19,007 nt of DNA from CAYJXJ01 sp964374095 (GCA_964374095.1 CAYJXJ010000084.1:1-19007); one strand, 5' to 3'. Positions 1 to 7,856 are shown, numbered from the stretch's first letter. Numbers and translations: made by a program. The notes: generated by a model not told the origin, from the sequence alone.

Positions 1-1085
1 ATGTGCCCCGAAGCACGGCTCCACCCGACTTGACCGCGCTGTGGCCGGCGATCGTCCTCGCCGCGGCCGGGTGCCGGGAACGACCGCGAATCCGGGCCGC
101 GGCGGCTCTTAGCCTTGGGGCCGCGGGGGCGGCGGTCCCGATCGTGGCCTGGCTCGCCCGGGCCGGGGCGTTGTCGGGATTTTTGGAACAAGCGGTGAGC
201 CGGAACATGGATTACGCGACCGTCCTCATCGCCGGCGGCGCCGTGGGCGGGCAGTTGCGCTGGCTTGCCGGGACGCTGGCGCCGCTCCTGCTCCCGGGGC
301 AGGGACCCGCGTGGGCCTTGGCCGTCGCGGGGATCGCCCTCTCCCCGGCCCGACCCTGGGAAGCGACGGTCGTGGCCTGGCTGGGCGCCGCGCTTGTCGG
401 GACGGCGACCGGACTGTTCTTTTTTCCCCATTATTGGCTCTTGACCCTGCCGCCCCTGGCGCTGTGCGCGGGCCTGGGCCTGGCGCGCTTGGCGCCGGTC
501 CGCCCCCGGTTGGCCGTGTGGGCTCTGATCGCTCTGGGTTTGTGGCCCGCGGCGGCGCATGGACGTTCCTACCTGGAACGCGACCCGGTTCGCCTGGCCA
601 AACGCCTGCTCCACCCGAACCCCGTCTGGGAGGCGGTCGCCGCGGCCCATGCCGCGCGCCGGCTGACGAGCCCCGGGGAGAGTATCTACGTTTTCGGCTC
701 GGAGCCTCAGATTTACGTCTACGCCGACCGCCTCTGCGCCACCCGCCACATCTACGTCTACCCCCTCACTCTGTTTCCCCGCGGACCCGGCGAGGTCGAA
801 GGCGAGCTCCAACGCCTGAGTTCGGACCCGCCGTCGCTCATCCTCTACGTAAACCAGCCCTCCTCGCTCTTGATCGCCTCGGCGGCGGGGGAGGCCTTCA
901 AGGAGGGCGTGCGCCGGCTGCTCGAGCAGAAATATCGCTACGCGGGACGCGTCCCGATTTCCCCAAACGCCGCCGGGACCTGGGAGAACGCCGCCACCGG
1001 CGGCGCCGCGGATTGGACGACGGAGGCGATCCTTGGTTTCCGGCCCGTCAGGGTTGGGCGGGCATCTCGGAGAGCTCGATCGTGA
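1..1085 (+). CDS. GT39-type membrane glycosyltransferase, C-terminal part (5' end outside window)
   Basis: The frame is already open at the left edge (first full codon at base 3), so this is the 3' part of a larger gene; about 360 residues are visible. The visible part has several hydrophobic segments (about residues 37-54, 90-112, 120-150, 160-180). It contains FFPHYWLLTLPPLALCAG, a pattern typical of polytopic GT39/ArnT-like enzymes that use polyprenyl-phosphate sugars. It continues into a soluble tail with SIYVFGSEPQIYVY and a YVYPLT motif, which is also usual in this group. Family members are often 500-600 residues, so a third or more is probably missing. It is the only plus-strand gene and its 3' end overlaps the convergent DUF3108 gene by 38 bp. 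The arginine-rich last residues may be read-through coding after loss of an earlier stop. The sugar and acceptor cannot be told from the sequence. Confidence 0.8.
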   Translation, partial: VPRSTAPPDLTALWPAIVLAAAGCRERPRIRAAAALSLGAAGAAVPIVAWLARAGALSGFLEQAVSRNMDYATVLIAGGAVGGQLRWLAGTLAPLLLPGQGPAWALAVAGIALSPARPWEATVVAWLGAALVGTATGLFFFPHYWLLTLPPLALCAGLGLARLAPVRPRLAVWALIALGLWPAAAHGRSYLERDPVRLAKRLLHPNPVWEAVAAAHAARRLTSPGESIYVFGSEPQIYVYADRLCATRHIYVYPLTLFPRGPGEVEGELQRLSSDPPSLILYVNQPSSLLIASAAGEAFKEGVRRLLEQKYRYAGRVPISPNAAGTWENAATGGAADWTTEAILGFRPVRVGRASRRARS

Positions 1086-1851
1086 TGTGCCCGAAGAAGA
1101 CCTCGACTTTGATGAGCACGGGGATCTTGCGCGCATCGGCCGTCAGCCATATCCGCAGCCGCTTTCCTTTCTGGATGAAGAGCCCCTCTTTCCTGAGCAT
1201 CGGCTCGACCAGGAAGGTGTCGAATTTTCCCGCCGGGACCTTGATCCTCTCGCGCTTGACGACCTTCACGACGAGGGGCCAGTTTTCCTTGGTGTTGACG
1301 TCGACGACGATGTCCTGGCCCACCTCGAGTTGCCGGGTCCGGACGTAGTACATGCTCGAGAGGATGTCGTGCACCTGCGCCGGGATGGTGCCGGTGCGGA
1401 CGCTGAAGTTGCCGTCGCGGCCCGTGGTCCGGGCCAGGAACTTTCCCCCCGCCGCGTCAAAGAGCACCCACTCATCCCGGAAGAAACTTCCCTCCCGGAG
1501 CCGCTTGAGGTAGCCCAGGGAATGCAGGGTGGCGGCGTCGATCCAGGACTTATTCAGATCGCGAACCTTGTAGAAGGTGTCGCAAAAGGTGTTGGAGAAC
1601 GCCCGGGACTCGATCTCGAAGGCCGGGCGTCCCCCGAAATCCACCAACCGGCGGGCTTCCAAGGTGGCCTGCCCGACCCCAATGAAGCCCCATCCCACGT
1701 CGTAGATGAGCTGCTCCGGGTAGGTGGTGAGTTTTTGGGCCGCGGCGGTGAGCGGCAGATCCTTGTCTACGAGCTCCTCGGGGTCCCGGAGGGCCGGATC
1801 GAGATCAAAGGCCAGGGCCCGCGCGGCGAGAATCCATGACAAAGTCATCAT
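1048..1851 (-). CDS. DUF3108 domain-containing envelope protein
   Basis: A 267-aa protein that starts with a hydrophobic N-terminus (about residues 1-15), probably a Sec signal peptide. From about residue 44 it matches the DUF3108 pattern: YDVGWGFIGVGQATLEA, then DILSSMYYVR (about 163-172), a VPAGKFDTF stretch, GLFIQKGKRLRIWLT and a final GHITIELSE. DUF3108 proteins are periplasmic or outer-membrane-associated beta-rich proteins with no proven biochemical role, so I assign none. The start ATG overlaps the lpxK stop as ATGA, so translation is probably coupled to lpxK. That coupling suggests an envelope or LPS-related job, but this is inference. The conserved end of the domain lies just before the stop, so the 38-bp overlap with the convergent plus-strand gene is probably real and not an over-extended call. 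Confidence 0.9.
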   Translation of the reverse strand: MMTLSWILAARALAFDLDPALRDPEELVDKDLPLTAAAQKLTTYPEQLIYDVGWGFIGVGQATLEARRLVDFGGRPAFEIESRAFSNTFCDTFYKVRDLNKSWIDAATLHSLGYLKRLREGSFFRDEWVLFDAAGGKFLARTTGRDGNFSVRTGTIPAQVHDILSSMYYVRTRQLEVGQDIVVDVNTKENWPLVVKVVKRERIKVPAGKFDTFLVEPMLRKEGLFIQKGKRLRIWLTADARKIPVLIKVEVFFGHITIELSEMPAQP

Positions 1852-2939
1852 GTCTCAACCTCTCCCGCTCCCAAGGCCGCCCTCCAAGCGGCGCGTCCGC
1901 GCACGATTTCCAGCCGGATTCCCAGGGCGTGGACCCCTCCGGGCAGCGCCGCCGTCCACCCCGCCGGAAAGCGCGCCAGGTCCTTGAAGGTCGTCACGAC
2001 GGGGCACCCCGAGCGGGTGTTTTCCACCGCCCGCAGCTCCTCCAGGGTGAACCGGTGGTGGTCCGGGAAGCGCCAGCGCTGGACGAGCTCGGCCCCCGCG
2101 GCGCGGAGGGTCTCCTCGAACTGCCCGGGATCGCCGAGGCCCGCGAGAGAAACGCTCTTGCGGCCCGCCAGATGGGACGGCTTGCGCTTCTCCAGCGTGG
2201 CCGCGTCGAGAAGGAAATCGGGCTTGTGCACCGACTCCAGAACCTTCGCGCCGGGACTGATCGTTTCCACCCGCTCCCGGAGCCGCTCCAATTCGCCGGT
2301 CGATACCTGGTCGACGTGGGTGAGGACCACCAGGCCGGCGCGGCGGATGGCCGAGACCGGCTCGCGGAGGTCTCCCGCCGGCAGGAGCCGGCCCCCGCCC
2401 CAGGGGTCGCGGGCATTGACCAGCACCACATCCAGATCCCGGCGCAGGGCGTGGTGCTGGAAGCCGTCGTCGAGAAGCAGCACGTCGGGATGGTAGAACG
2501 CGAGCGCCTCGCGGCCGGCGCGGACCCGGTCGCCGGAGATGAGGACCGGGATGTCGAGCCCCCTGAGCGCTTGATGCAGCATCCAGGGCTCGTCGCCGAC
2601 CTCGGCGGGAGAAACGGCGTCGGCGTCAAGGAGCACCTGGATTTTCGCCGCGCGGTCTCTGCGGCCGTAGCCTCGGCTCAGAACCGCCACCCGCTGGTTT
2701 CGCCGCCGCAGCATTTGCGCGGCCAGGAGCACGGCCGGGGTCTTGCCCGTGCCTCCGGTGGTCAGGTTTCCGAAGCAAATGATCCGCACCGGGAGCCGGT
2801 GGCGCTTGAAGAGGCCCAATCGGTAGAGGAGGCCGCGGCCCAGGACTCCGGCGCCGTAAAGGGCCGACGCCGCGCCCAGAACCAGCCGGCCGGCCCAACG
2901 GCTTCGCCAACGCTCCCGGCGACCGGCCCAATCGGTCAC
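1848..2939 (-). CDS. lpxK: Tetraacyldisaccharide 4'-kinase LpxK
   Basis: A 363-aa protein of usual family length. LpxK phosphorylates the 4' position of the lipid A disaccharide precursor with ATP at the inner face of the cytoplasmic membrane, the step before Kdo addition. It shows an N-terminal hydrophobic/amphipathic stretch (about 17-40), a P-loop GNLTTGGTGKTP (residues 57-68), then LSRGYGRR, a GDEPWMLHQ motif, and the highly typical DDGFQHHALRRDLDVVLVNA stretch followed by RLLPAGDLREP. The start is GTG and overlaps the upstream GT9 stop as GTGA; the stop overlaps the DUF3108 start as ATGA. It sits at the end of the LPS core cluster, consistent with lipid A assembly. All recognisable motifs are intact. 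Confidence 0.97.
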   Translation of the reverse strand: MTDWAGRRERWRSRWAGRLVLGAASALYGAGVLGRGLLYRLGLFKRHRLPVRIICFGNLTTGGTGKTPAVLLAAQMLRRRNQRVAVLSRGYGRRDRAAKIQVLLDADAVSPAEVGDEPWMLHQALRGLDIPVLISGDRVRAGREALAFYHPDVLLLDDGFQHHALRRDLDVVLVNARDPWGGGRLLPAGDLREPVSAIRRAGLVVLTHVDQVSTGELERLRERVETISPGAKVLESVHKPDFLLDAATLEKRKPSHLAGRKSVSLAGLGDPGQFEETLRAAGAELVQRWRFPDHHRFTLEELRAVENTRSGCPVVTTFKDLARFPAGWTAALPGGVHALGIRLEIVRGRAAWRAALGAGEVET

Positions 2940-3970
2940 GTGGGGCCGGGGCCCCGCGTCCCCGAAGCCTTGTCGTTCTCCAGGCGCGAAGGGGACGGCG
3001 GGCTCTCCAGCATCTTGCAGGCCGCCTCAAAGACCCGCTCGGGAGAGAGCCCGTCGAGACATTCGAGGTTATAGGGGCAGCGGTTGAGGCCGCAGCCGAT
3101 GCACGGGAGCTCGTCTCGGCGCACGACGGCGTGTTCGGAGCGGGCGGGCGTCCAGCTGGCGGGGTCGCTCGAGGCATGGATCGTGAGGGTCGGCACGCCC
3201 AAGGCCACGGCGACGTGCTTGGCCCCGTTGCAATTGGAGACCAGAAGCCGCAAGCCGGCGATCTCCCGGGCGGCGTCCCGCAGTCCCGGCGTCTCGGGGG
3301 AGCGGGCCCCGGCGCCGATGCCGCGAGCCACGCCGCGGGCCACGTCCCGCTCGCCGGGCGCGGCCAGCACCACGAGCGCGCAGCCGAAGCGCTCGCGCAG
3401 CAGCCGGCCGAGCATGGCGAAGGACGCGGCCGGCCAGCGCCGGGTCGTCTGGCGGGAGGCGGGCGCCAGGCCGACGGCGTTGGGAACGGGAGAGGGGCGC
3501 GCGGCCCCGAGGTAAAGCCGGGGCAGGGATTCCGGACCCGCGTCGACGCCGAGCCCCGCGAGCAGGCGGACCTTTTCGCGCGCCGCGTACTGCGTCGTGG
3601 AGGACTGGACCAGGCGCCGGTTGTAGGCCCAGCGGTGTCCGACGTGGGCGGGACCGGCGCGCACCGAAGCGCCGCTCAAGCCCGCGAGCACCGCGCTGCG
3701 CGGGTTGCCCATGAAGTCGACGACCCAGTCGTAGCGCCGGGCGCGGACCCGGCGGATCCAGGAGACGTAATCCCCGGGCCCCGCGCAGCGATAGACCAGC
3801 ACCTCCCGCAGGTGCGGGTTGCCCTCAAGAACCTCGTCGGCGGGAGGCTCCACCAGGAAGTCCACGCCCGCCTCCGGGTAGCGCCGCTTCAAGGCCGCGA
3901 CGGCGGGGGTGGCCATGAGGACGTCCCCGATCCGCCTCAGCTGGATGACGAGTATGCTCCGGGGGTTCAT
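2936..3970 (-). CDS. Glycosyltransferase family 9 (heptosyltransferase-like)
   Basis: I place the start at the ATG at 3970 (344 aa), because MNPRSILVIQLRRIGDVLMATPAV is the standard GT9 N-terminus and a GGGAAGAG ribosome-binding-like stretch lies just upstream. An in-frame start at 4003 would add 11 unlikely residues and run into the palindrome. GT9 enzymes (WaaC/WaaF/WaaQ type) move heptose or a similar sugar from a nucleotide donor to the LPS inner core on the cytoplasmic side. RRIGDV at about residues 11-16 carries the family's catalytic-type Asp. The C-terminal domain has a glycine-rich donor-site stretch with NCNGAKHVAVALGVPT. Near the end is a four-cysteine motif (C-x2-C-x4-C-x5-C), seen in many GT9 proteins. 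The gene follows a 103-bp gap with a nested palindrome and is coupled to lpxK by GTGA. Which heptosyltransferase it is cannot be told. Confidence 0.88.
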   Translation of the reverse strand: MNPRSILVIQLRRIGDVLMATPAVAALKRRYPEAGVDFLVEPPADEVLEGNPHLREVLVYRCAGPGDYVSWIRRVRARRYDWVVDFMGNPRSAVLAGLSGASVRAGPAHVGHRWAYNRRLVQSSTTQYAAREKVRLLAGLGVDAGPESLPRLYLGAARPSPVPNAVGLAPASRQTTRRWPAASFAMLGRLLRERFGCALVVLAAPGERDVARGVARGIGAGARSPETPGLRDAAREIAGLRLLVSNCNGAKHVAVALGVPTLTIHASSDPASWTPARSEHAVVRRDELPCIGCGLNRCPYNLECLDGLSPERVFEAACKMLESPPSPSRLENDKASGTRGPGPT

Positions 3971-3990
3971 GGTTCTCTTCCCATATCCTT

Positions 3991-4052
3991 CGTCCCTTTC
4001 CAATTTATCACTGGGAAGGGACAGTCCCTTCCAATGATTTTGGAAAGGGACG
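3991..4052. repeat. Nested palindrome, REP-like
   Basis: Two inverted repeats share almost the same centre. The outer arms are perfect over 12 bp (CGTCCCTTTCCA at 3991-4002 and its reverse complement at 4041-4052). The inner arms are perfect over 9 bp with a one-base centre (GGAAGGGAC at 4014-4022, GTCCCTTCC at 4024-4032). The arms resemble each other, so the unit looks like doubled GGGAC/GTCCC modules. The segment is more AT-rich than its neighbours and lies in the 103-bp gap between the deacetylase and GT9 genes. In RNA from the minus strand it would fold into a long hairpin. No run of T follows, so it is not a standard terminator. It resembles REP-type elements moved by RAYT transposases; that is inference. 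Confidence 0.7.
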
Positions 4053-4073
4053 GACTCGCACCATTTCCTTCGG

Positions 4074-4889
4074 TCACAACCGGGCCCTCCCGCGCGTCAT
4101 GTTGAGGTGGAAGTCCCATGCGAAGTCGCCGCCCCGGACGAAGAGGCGCTTGAGCGGACCCGACGCGGGGTCCCACGGCAGAGGGGATATGCCCTGGCGT
4201 ATGCCGAAATCGTAGCGGTAGCCCGCCTCCCGGGCCAGTCCCCGGAGGCGGGGATCGTAGGCTCCCGCCCCGTACGGATAGGCGAATCCGAAGACCGTCC
4301 GGCCCAGCTTGTCCTCGATCCGCCGCCGGCTTTCTTTGATCTCCCACCGCGCGTCTTCCGGGCTGAGGCTCGGGAGATGCCGGTGGCGCATGGTGTGGGA
4401 GCCGAACTCGACCAGCCCGGACTCCTGCATCCGGCGGACCTGCTCCCAGGTCAGCATGCGCAGCCAGGGCTCGCCGGCCGGATCGTGCCAGGCGTTGTGA
4501 TGATCGATGGTCTCGTAGACCAGGAAGATGTTGGCCTTCATCCCGAATTCCTCGAGGATAGGGAAGGCGACCTCGTAATTGTTGGCGTAACCGTCATCGA
4601 AGGTGATGAGAACCGGCCGACGGGGCATGGGTTGGGCCCCCTCCTCGGCCGCCTTGAGGTCCGAGAAGCGCAGAGGGGTGTAGGCGTGGCGCTTGAGGTA
4701 TCCGAGTTGGCGCCGGAAGTCCGCGGCGCTGACCCAGAGCTTGGCCAGGGTCGAGCCCGGGGGGCAGTCTCCGACCTTGTGATACATGAGGGAGGGCAGG
4801 CCGCTCCGGCGCGGTCGCCACCAGTTCCAGCGCGCGCTGAGGCCTCCCGCCGCCGCGGCCGCCGCCGCTCCCGCGGCCAGCCAGATCAT
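4074..4889 (-). CDS. Polysaccharide deacetylase (NodB/CE4 family)
   Basis: A 271-aa protein with a hydrophobic N-terminus (about residues 2-16: an uncleaved anchor or signal) and a CE4 catalytic domain. Motif 1 is TFDDGY (residues 96-101: catalytic base and first metal-binding Asp). Motif 2 is GSHTMRHRHL (163-172: the two metal-binding His). Motif 3 is FAYPYGAG (202-209). SLMYHKV (about 33-39) is the usual lead-in of such proteins. CE4 enzymes remove acetyl groups from N-acetylhexosamines in glycans such as peptidoglycan, exopolysaccharide or lipid-linked sugars. The ATG overlaps the stop of the GT2 gene as ATGA, so it is made together with LPS-type glycosyltransferases. A role in deacetylating an amino sugar of the core or an associated glycan is my inference. 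All metal ligands appear present. Confidence 0.93.
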   Translation of the reverse strand: MIWLAAGAAAAAAAGGLSARWNWWRPRRSGLPSLMYHKVGDCPPGSTLAKLWVSAADFRRQLGYLKRHAYTPLRFSDLKAAEEGAQPMPRRPVLITFDDGYANNYEVAFPILEEFGMKANIFLVYETIDHHNAWHDPAGEPWLRMLTWEQVRRMQESGLVEFGSHTMRHRHLPSLSPEDARWEIKESRRRIEDKLGRTVFGFAYPYGAGAYDPRLRGLAREAGYRYDFGIRQGISPLPWDPASGPLKRLFVRGGDFAWDFHLNMTRGRARL

Positions 4890-5689
4890 GCCGCGCCTCC
4901 GCGGCGCTCCAGTTCACGAAGCTTCAGGTACTTCACCCAGCTATGATACGCGGAAAGCCCGGCCCAGACCAGCCCCGCGTGTCCATCGAGGATGCCCAAG
5001 CGCAGAAACACCCGCCTGCAGAACTCCCAGAACGGGAGCAGTTGGTGCCACGGACGCCAGCGGACGCCGCCCTCGAAGCGTTTGCGCGCGGCCAGCGTGG
5101 TGTAAGCGTCGAACTTGGAAAAATAATCGGAAACGTCCCGATAGGGGGTGTGTATGATGGTGCCGCCGGCGCAGCGGGACCGGCGACCGTGAAGCTCGAC
5201 TCCCTCGTGCAGAGCCCCCCCGATGAATCTCGCCCGGGCCCGCCGGAACACCCGCATATGGCTTTCCGACCCCAGGCCGCCGAAGCGCAGCCGCCGGCCC
5301 AGGAAATGCACCTCGAAAGGGATCTCGCAGCCTGAGAGCTCCTCGCCGCCCCCGCCCAAAATGTCCGGGAGCGTTTGACGGAGCGCGGGCGTCACCCTTT
5401 CGTCGCAGTCGATCCACAGGCACCATTCCCGGGTCGCCGCGTCCAGGGAGGCCTGGCGGTGCCGCTCATAGTCGTCGAATGCCCGCATGATGACCGTCGC
5501 TCCGGCCTCTCGAGCGATGGCCTCGGTCCGGTCCTGGGAGTCCGCGGCGACCACGATGACGACCTCCGAAACGAGGCCGCGCAGGGATTCCAGGCATCCC
5601 GGAAGATCGGCCTCCTCGTCCTTGGCGATCATGATCGCCGAGATGCCGCCGCGCGGGCGGGGTTCAGAGGGCGCCGGCCACGCGCTCAT
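4886..5689 (-). CDS. Glycosyltransferase family 2, WaaE-like
   Basis: A 267-aa GT-A enzyme. I chose the ATG at 5689 because a strong GGAGGG sequence lies 5 nt before it. The next ATG (5632, MIAKDEE) would cut into the first beta-strand ISAIMIAKDEE and has no ribosome site. The donor-site Asp lies in ADSQDRTEAIA (about 49-59), and the metal-binding DxD-like element in LWIDCDERV (about 91-99). The SESHMRVFRR, GALHEGVELHG and IIHTPYRDVSDYFSKF stretches are typical of WaaE/KdtX-like GT2 enzymes, which add glucose or a similar sugar to LPS core heptose. It overlaps the end of the upstream GT4 gene by 26 bp and is coupled by ATGA to the deacetylase. The sugar specificity is not readable from sequence. 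Confidence 0.9.
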   Translation of the reverse strand: MSAWPAPSEPRPRGGISAIMIAKDEEADLPGCLESLRGLVSEVVIVVAADSQDRTEAIAREAGATVIMRAFDDYERHRQASLDAATREWCLWIDCDERVTPALRQTLPDILGGGGEELSGCEIPFEVHFLGRRLRFGGLGSESHMRVFRRARARFIGGALHEGVELHGRRSRCAGGTIIHTPYRDVSDYFSKFDAYTTLAARKRFEGGVRWRPWHQLLPFWEFCRRVFLRLGILDGHAGLVWAGLSAYHSWVKYLKLRELERRGGAA

Positions 5690-6806
5690 ACACGCCCTCC
5701 GTGCGCTCGGCCATGCGGGCCAGGCGGAAATTCTCGCAGCGGGCCTGCGCGGCGCCGCCCAGCTCGGAGCGAAGCCCCGGCTCCGAGATAAGCCGGCCGA
5801 TCGCCGCGGCCAGGCCCTCCGGATCGCGCGGGGCGCAGAGCAAGCCCGAAACCTTGTCCTCGAGCACCTCCGGCACGCCCCCCGCCGAGGTGGCGGCGAC
5901 GGGCAGGCCGCAGGCCGCGGCCTCCAGGAGCACGCTTCCCATCCCCTCGCCCCACGAGGAGTGGGCGAGCATGTCGAGCGACTTGAGGACCGGAACCGGG
6001 TCGTCGACCTGGCCGAGGAGCACGACACGCCCCAGCAGGTCAAGCCTCTCGATTTGGCGCAGCAGGGCGGCCTGGAGCGGGCCCTCCCCCGCGATGAGGA
6101 AGCGCGCCTCGGGGTGGTTCTTGAGGACGAGGTAGGCGGCTCCGAGCAGGGTGTCGTGGTCCTTGTGGGGCACCAGGGCCGCGAGATTGCCCACCCACGG
6201 CGCCTCTCGGGGCAAGCCCCAGGCCGCGGCGAGCACATCGCGGCAGCGGCGTCTCTCCTCGGGAGAAGGGGGGGCGAAGCGTCGGGGGTCGGCGGCGACC
6301 CAGCCGCACTCCTCGGATCCCACGGGGATCGCGTCGGGCACCACATCGACGCGGGACGGGTCCAAGCCGTCGCGCACGAGTATGTCGCGGATGGCGCGCG
6401 AGACGGCCACGACGCGGTCGGCCGAATCGTACTTGAGGGCGCGGCTCAGGCCCCCGCTGAGCGCGAAATCGACGCGCCGGTGGACGACCCTGGGAAAGCG
6501 CGCCCCGCTTAAGCGGATCAGCGCCGCGGCGTGGGCCGTGTGCGCATGGAGGACGGGCCGCCGAGCGGCGGCCGCCGCCCGGCGCAGCAGCCACGCGCTG
6601 AGCGGATCCCATTCCCAGAGGAAGGGCAGGTGCAGGGTCTCCAAGCCCAGGCGACGGGCCGAGGCGTCGAGGAGGCTCCCGCCCCGGCAGGCGATGATAT
6701 TGGAGTGGCCCCGCGCCCGGAGGGCGCACGCCAAATACAGCAGTTGGCGCTCGCCGCCGCGGAGGGTGCGCTCCCCGTCAATGTGGAAGATGGTCCAAGA
6801 GGTCAT
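5664..6806 (-). CDS. Glycosyltransferase family 4 (retaining, GT-B)
   Basis: Read from the ATG at 6806, the product is 380 aa. MTSWTIFHIDGERTLRGGER is the usual start of a GT4 N-terminal Rossmann domain, with a glycine-rich loop for acceptor binding. The frame is open further upstream, but that stretch is antisense noise over the neighbour. The C-terminal domain has GNLAALVPHKDHDTLL (about 206-221), the FLIAGEGP strand (about 236-243) and the E-x7-E catalytic/donor motif (Glu 287 and Glu 295 in EGMGSVLLE), followed by GLPVAATSAGGVPE. Such enzymes move sugars from nucleotide donors onto lipid or LPS acceptors in the cytoplasm. It overlaps the upstream GT4 gene by 29 bp and the downstream GT2 by 26 bp. 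It is not a close duplicate of the neighbouring GT4, so the two probably add different sugars. Confidence 0.9.
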   Translation of the reverse strand: MTSWTIFHIDGERTLRGGERQLLYLACALRARGHSNIIACRGGSLLDASARRLGLETLHLPFLWEWDPLSAWLLRRAAAAARRPVLHAHTAHAAALIRLSGARFPRVVHRRVDFALSGGLSRALKYDSADRVVAVSRAIRDILVRDGLDPSRVDVVPDAIPVGSEECGWVAADPRRFAPPSPEERRRCRDVLAAAWGLPREAPWVGNLAALVPHKDHDTLLGAAYLVLKNHPEARFLIAGEGPLQAALLRQIERLDLLGRVVLLGQVDDPVPVLKSLDMLAHSSWGEGMGSVLLEAAACGLPVAATSAGGVPEVLEDKVSGLLCAPRDPEGLAAAIGRLISEPGLRSELGGAAQARCENFRLARMAERTEGVYERVAGAL

Positions 6807-7812
6807 GGTACAAGGTTTCGGTGTTATCGACGAATCGCTCCAGGCTGAAGAGGCGTTCGAACCGCGCCCGCCCCGCGCGCCCCATCTCCCGCGCCCGGGC
6901 GGGGTCGGCCAAGAGCGCGCCCAGGGCCGAAGCCAGCGCCTCGGGCGAGCCCGGCGGCACGAGCCGGCCCGTGCGGCCCTCCTCCACCAGGTCCGGCAGG
7001 CAGCCGACGCTCGTGGCCACCACCGGGCGTCCCCGCGACATCCACTCCAAAGCCGCGCGCGACACCGCCTCCGAGCCCGTGGAGGCCACGACACCCACCC
7101 GGCAGCGCGCCATGAACTCGGAAACGTCCGGGATGAATCCATGGAACTCGACGCGTCCCGCGGCCAGCGCGCGCAGTTCGGTAAGCCGCTCCGCGGGCCC
7201 CCCGCCCGCGGCATGGAAGCGCGCTTCAGGGTGACGCGCCGAGACCCGGGCCGCGGCGGCGATGAAGTCCTCGTGCCCCTTGACCGGGTCCAAGCGCCCG
7301 ACCAGGCCCACGGCCGGCTCCGCAGCCTCCGGGGCGGCGCCCCCCGAACCGATCCCCTGGAAAATAAGCTCGACGCGCGCGCCCGGGAAGGAGGCCTCCA
7401 GGTCGCGGCGTATGCCGGTATTGGCGGCGATGAAGGCCGCGGTGCGCCGCGCCAGCGCCCGGGCGAGGGCATGGGCTTCGGCGGGCCGGGCGTCGCCGCG
7501 GGTGCGGACCACGGCCACCGGCAGGCCCGCGGCGGCGGCCGCGGCGAGCGAGTGCCCGGTCCCGGTATGGGCGTTGATCACCTGAATGCCCCGCGAGCGC
7601 ACCTCGCCCCGCAAATCCCCCAAGGAAAGCCAGGGGCGGGTGAGGTCGCGGACCTCGAGGCCCTGCCGCCGGGCCGCGGCGCCCGGAGGCGAGTCCGGCC
7701 GGCACCACAAGCGCACCCGGTGTCCCCGGCGGGATTGCTCTCCGGCCAAGCTCAACGCGTAGTGGGCGATGCCGGAGTCCCACGGCTCGTCCGAAACGTG
7801 GAGAATGTTCAT
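6778..7812 (-). CDS. Glycosyltransferase family 4 (retaining, GT-B)
   Basis: A 344-aa protein from the ATG at 7812; MNILHVSDEPWDSGIAHYAL is a standard GT4 opening. A TTG three codons upstream (7821) is the alternative start. Motifs: VINAHTGTGHSLA in the N-terminal domain, VGLVGRLDPVKGHEDFI (about 168-184), and the E-x7-E motif EAVSRAALE (Glu 248 and Glu 256), then GRPVVATSVGCLPDLVEEG. It lacks extra domains and is near the short end of normal GT4 length. It lies 40 bp after the GT9-type gene, a gap holding a possible 15-codon coupling ORF, and its 3' end overlaps the next GT4 by 29 bp. Its place between heptosyltransferase-type and WaaE-type genes suggests LPS core assembly; the donor sugar is unknown. 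Confidence 0.89.
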   Translation of the reverse strand: MNILHVSDEPWDSGIAHYALSLAGEQSRRGHRVRLWCRPDSPPGAAARRQGLEVRDLTRPWLSLGDLRGEVRSRGIQVINAHTGTGHSLAAAAAAGLPVAVVRTRGDARPAEAHALARALARRTAAFIAANTGIRRDLEASFPGARVELIFQGIGSGGAAPEAAEPAVGLVGRLDPVKGHEDFIAAAARVSARHPEARFHAAGGGPAERLTELRALAAGRVEFHGFIPDVSEFMARCRVGVVASTGSEAVSRAALEWMSRGRPVVATSVGCLPDLVEEGRTGRLVPPGSPEALASALGALLADPARAREMGRAGRARFERLFSLERFVDNTETLYHDLLDHLPH

Positions 7813-7856
7813 TCCGGCCAACGGTACGCGCCTACCGTGGGAGCGCGGCGCATCAT
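7809..7856 (-). CDS. Possible 15-codon coupling ORF between GT9 and GT4 genes
   Basis: A tiny frame (MMRRAPTVGAYRWPE) begins with an ATG that overlaps the stop of the GT9-type gene as ATGA. It ends with a TGA that overlaps the ATG of the downstream GT4 as ATGA. It therefore bridges the only gap in this part of the cluster, and could pass ribosomes from one gene to the next. A short imperfect hairpin (ACGGTA at 7821-7826, TACCGT at 7833-7838) lies inside it. In DNA this G+C-rich such a frame can arise by chance, and no product family is recognisable. Confidence 0.25.
   Translation of the reverse strand: MMRRAPTVGAYRWPE

Noticed and set aside
3991..4052. Nested palindrome read as a Rho-independent terminator
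   Set aside because: There is no T-tract on either side and the downstream gene has its start only 21 bp further on.
5690..6346. Upstream extension of the GT2 frame
   Set aside because: The residues are Ser/Pro/Arg-rich noise over the GT4 C-terminal domain; GGAGGG before the ATG at 5689 fixes the start.
7821..7838. ACGGTA/TACCGT inverted repeat as an operator
   Set aside because: Six-bp arms with a 6-bp spacer are expected by chance, and no promoter is visible next to it.
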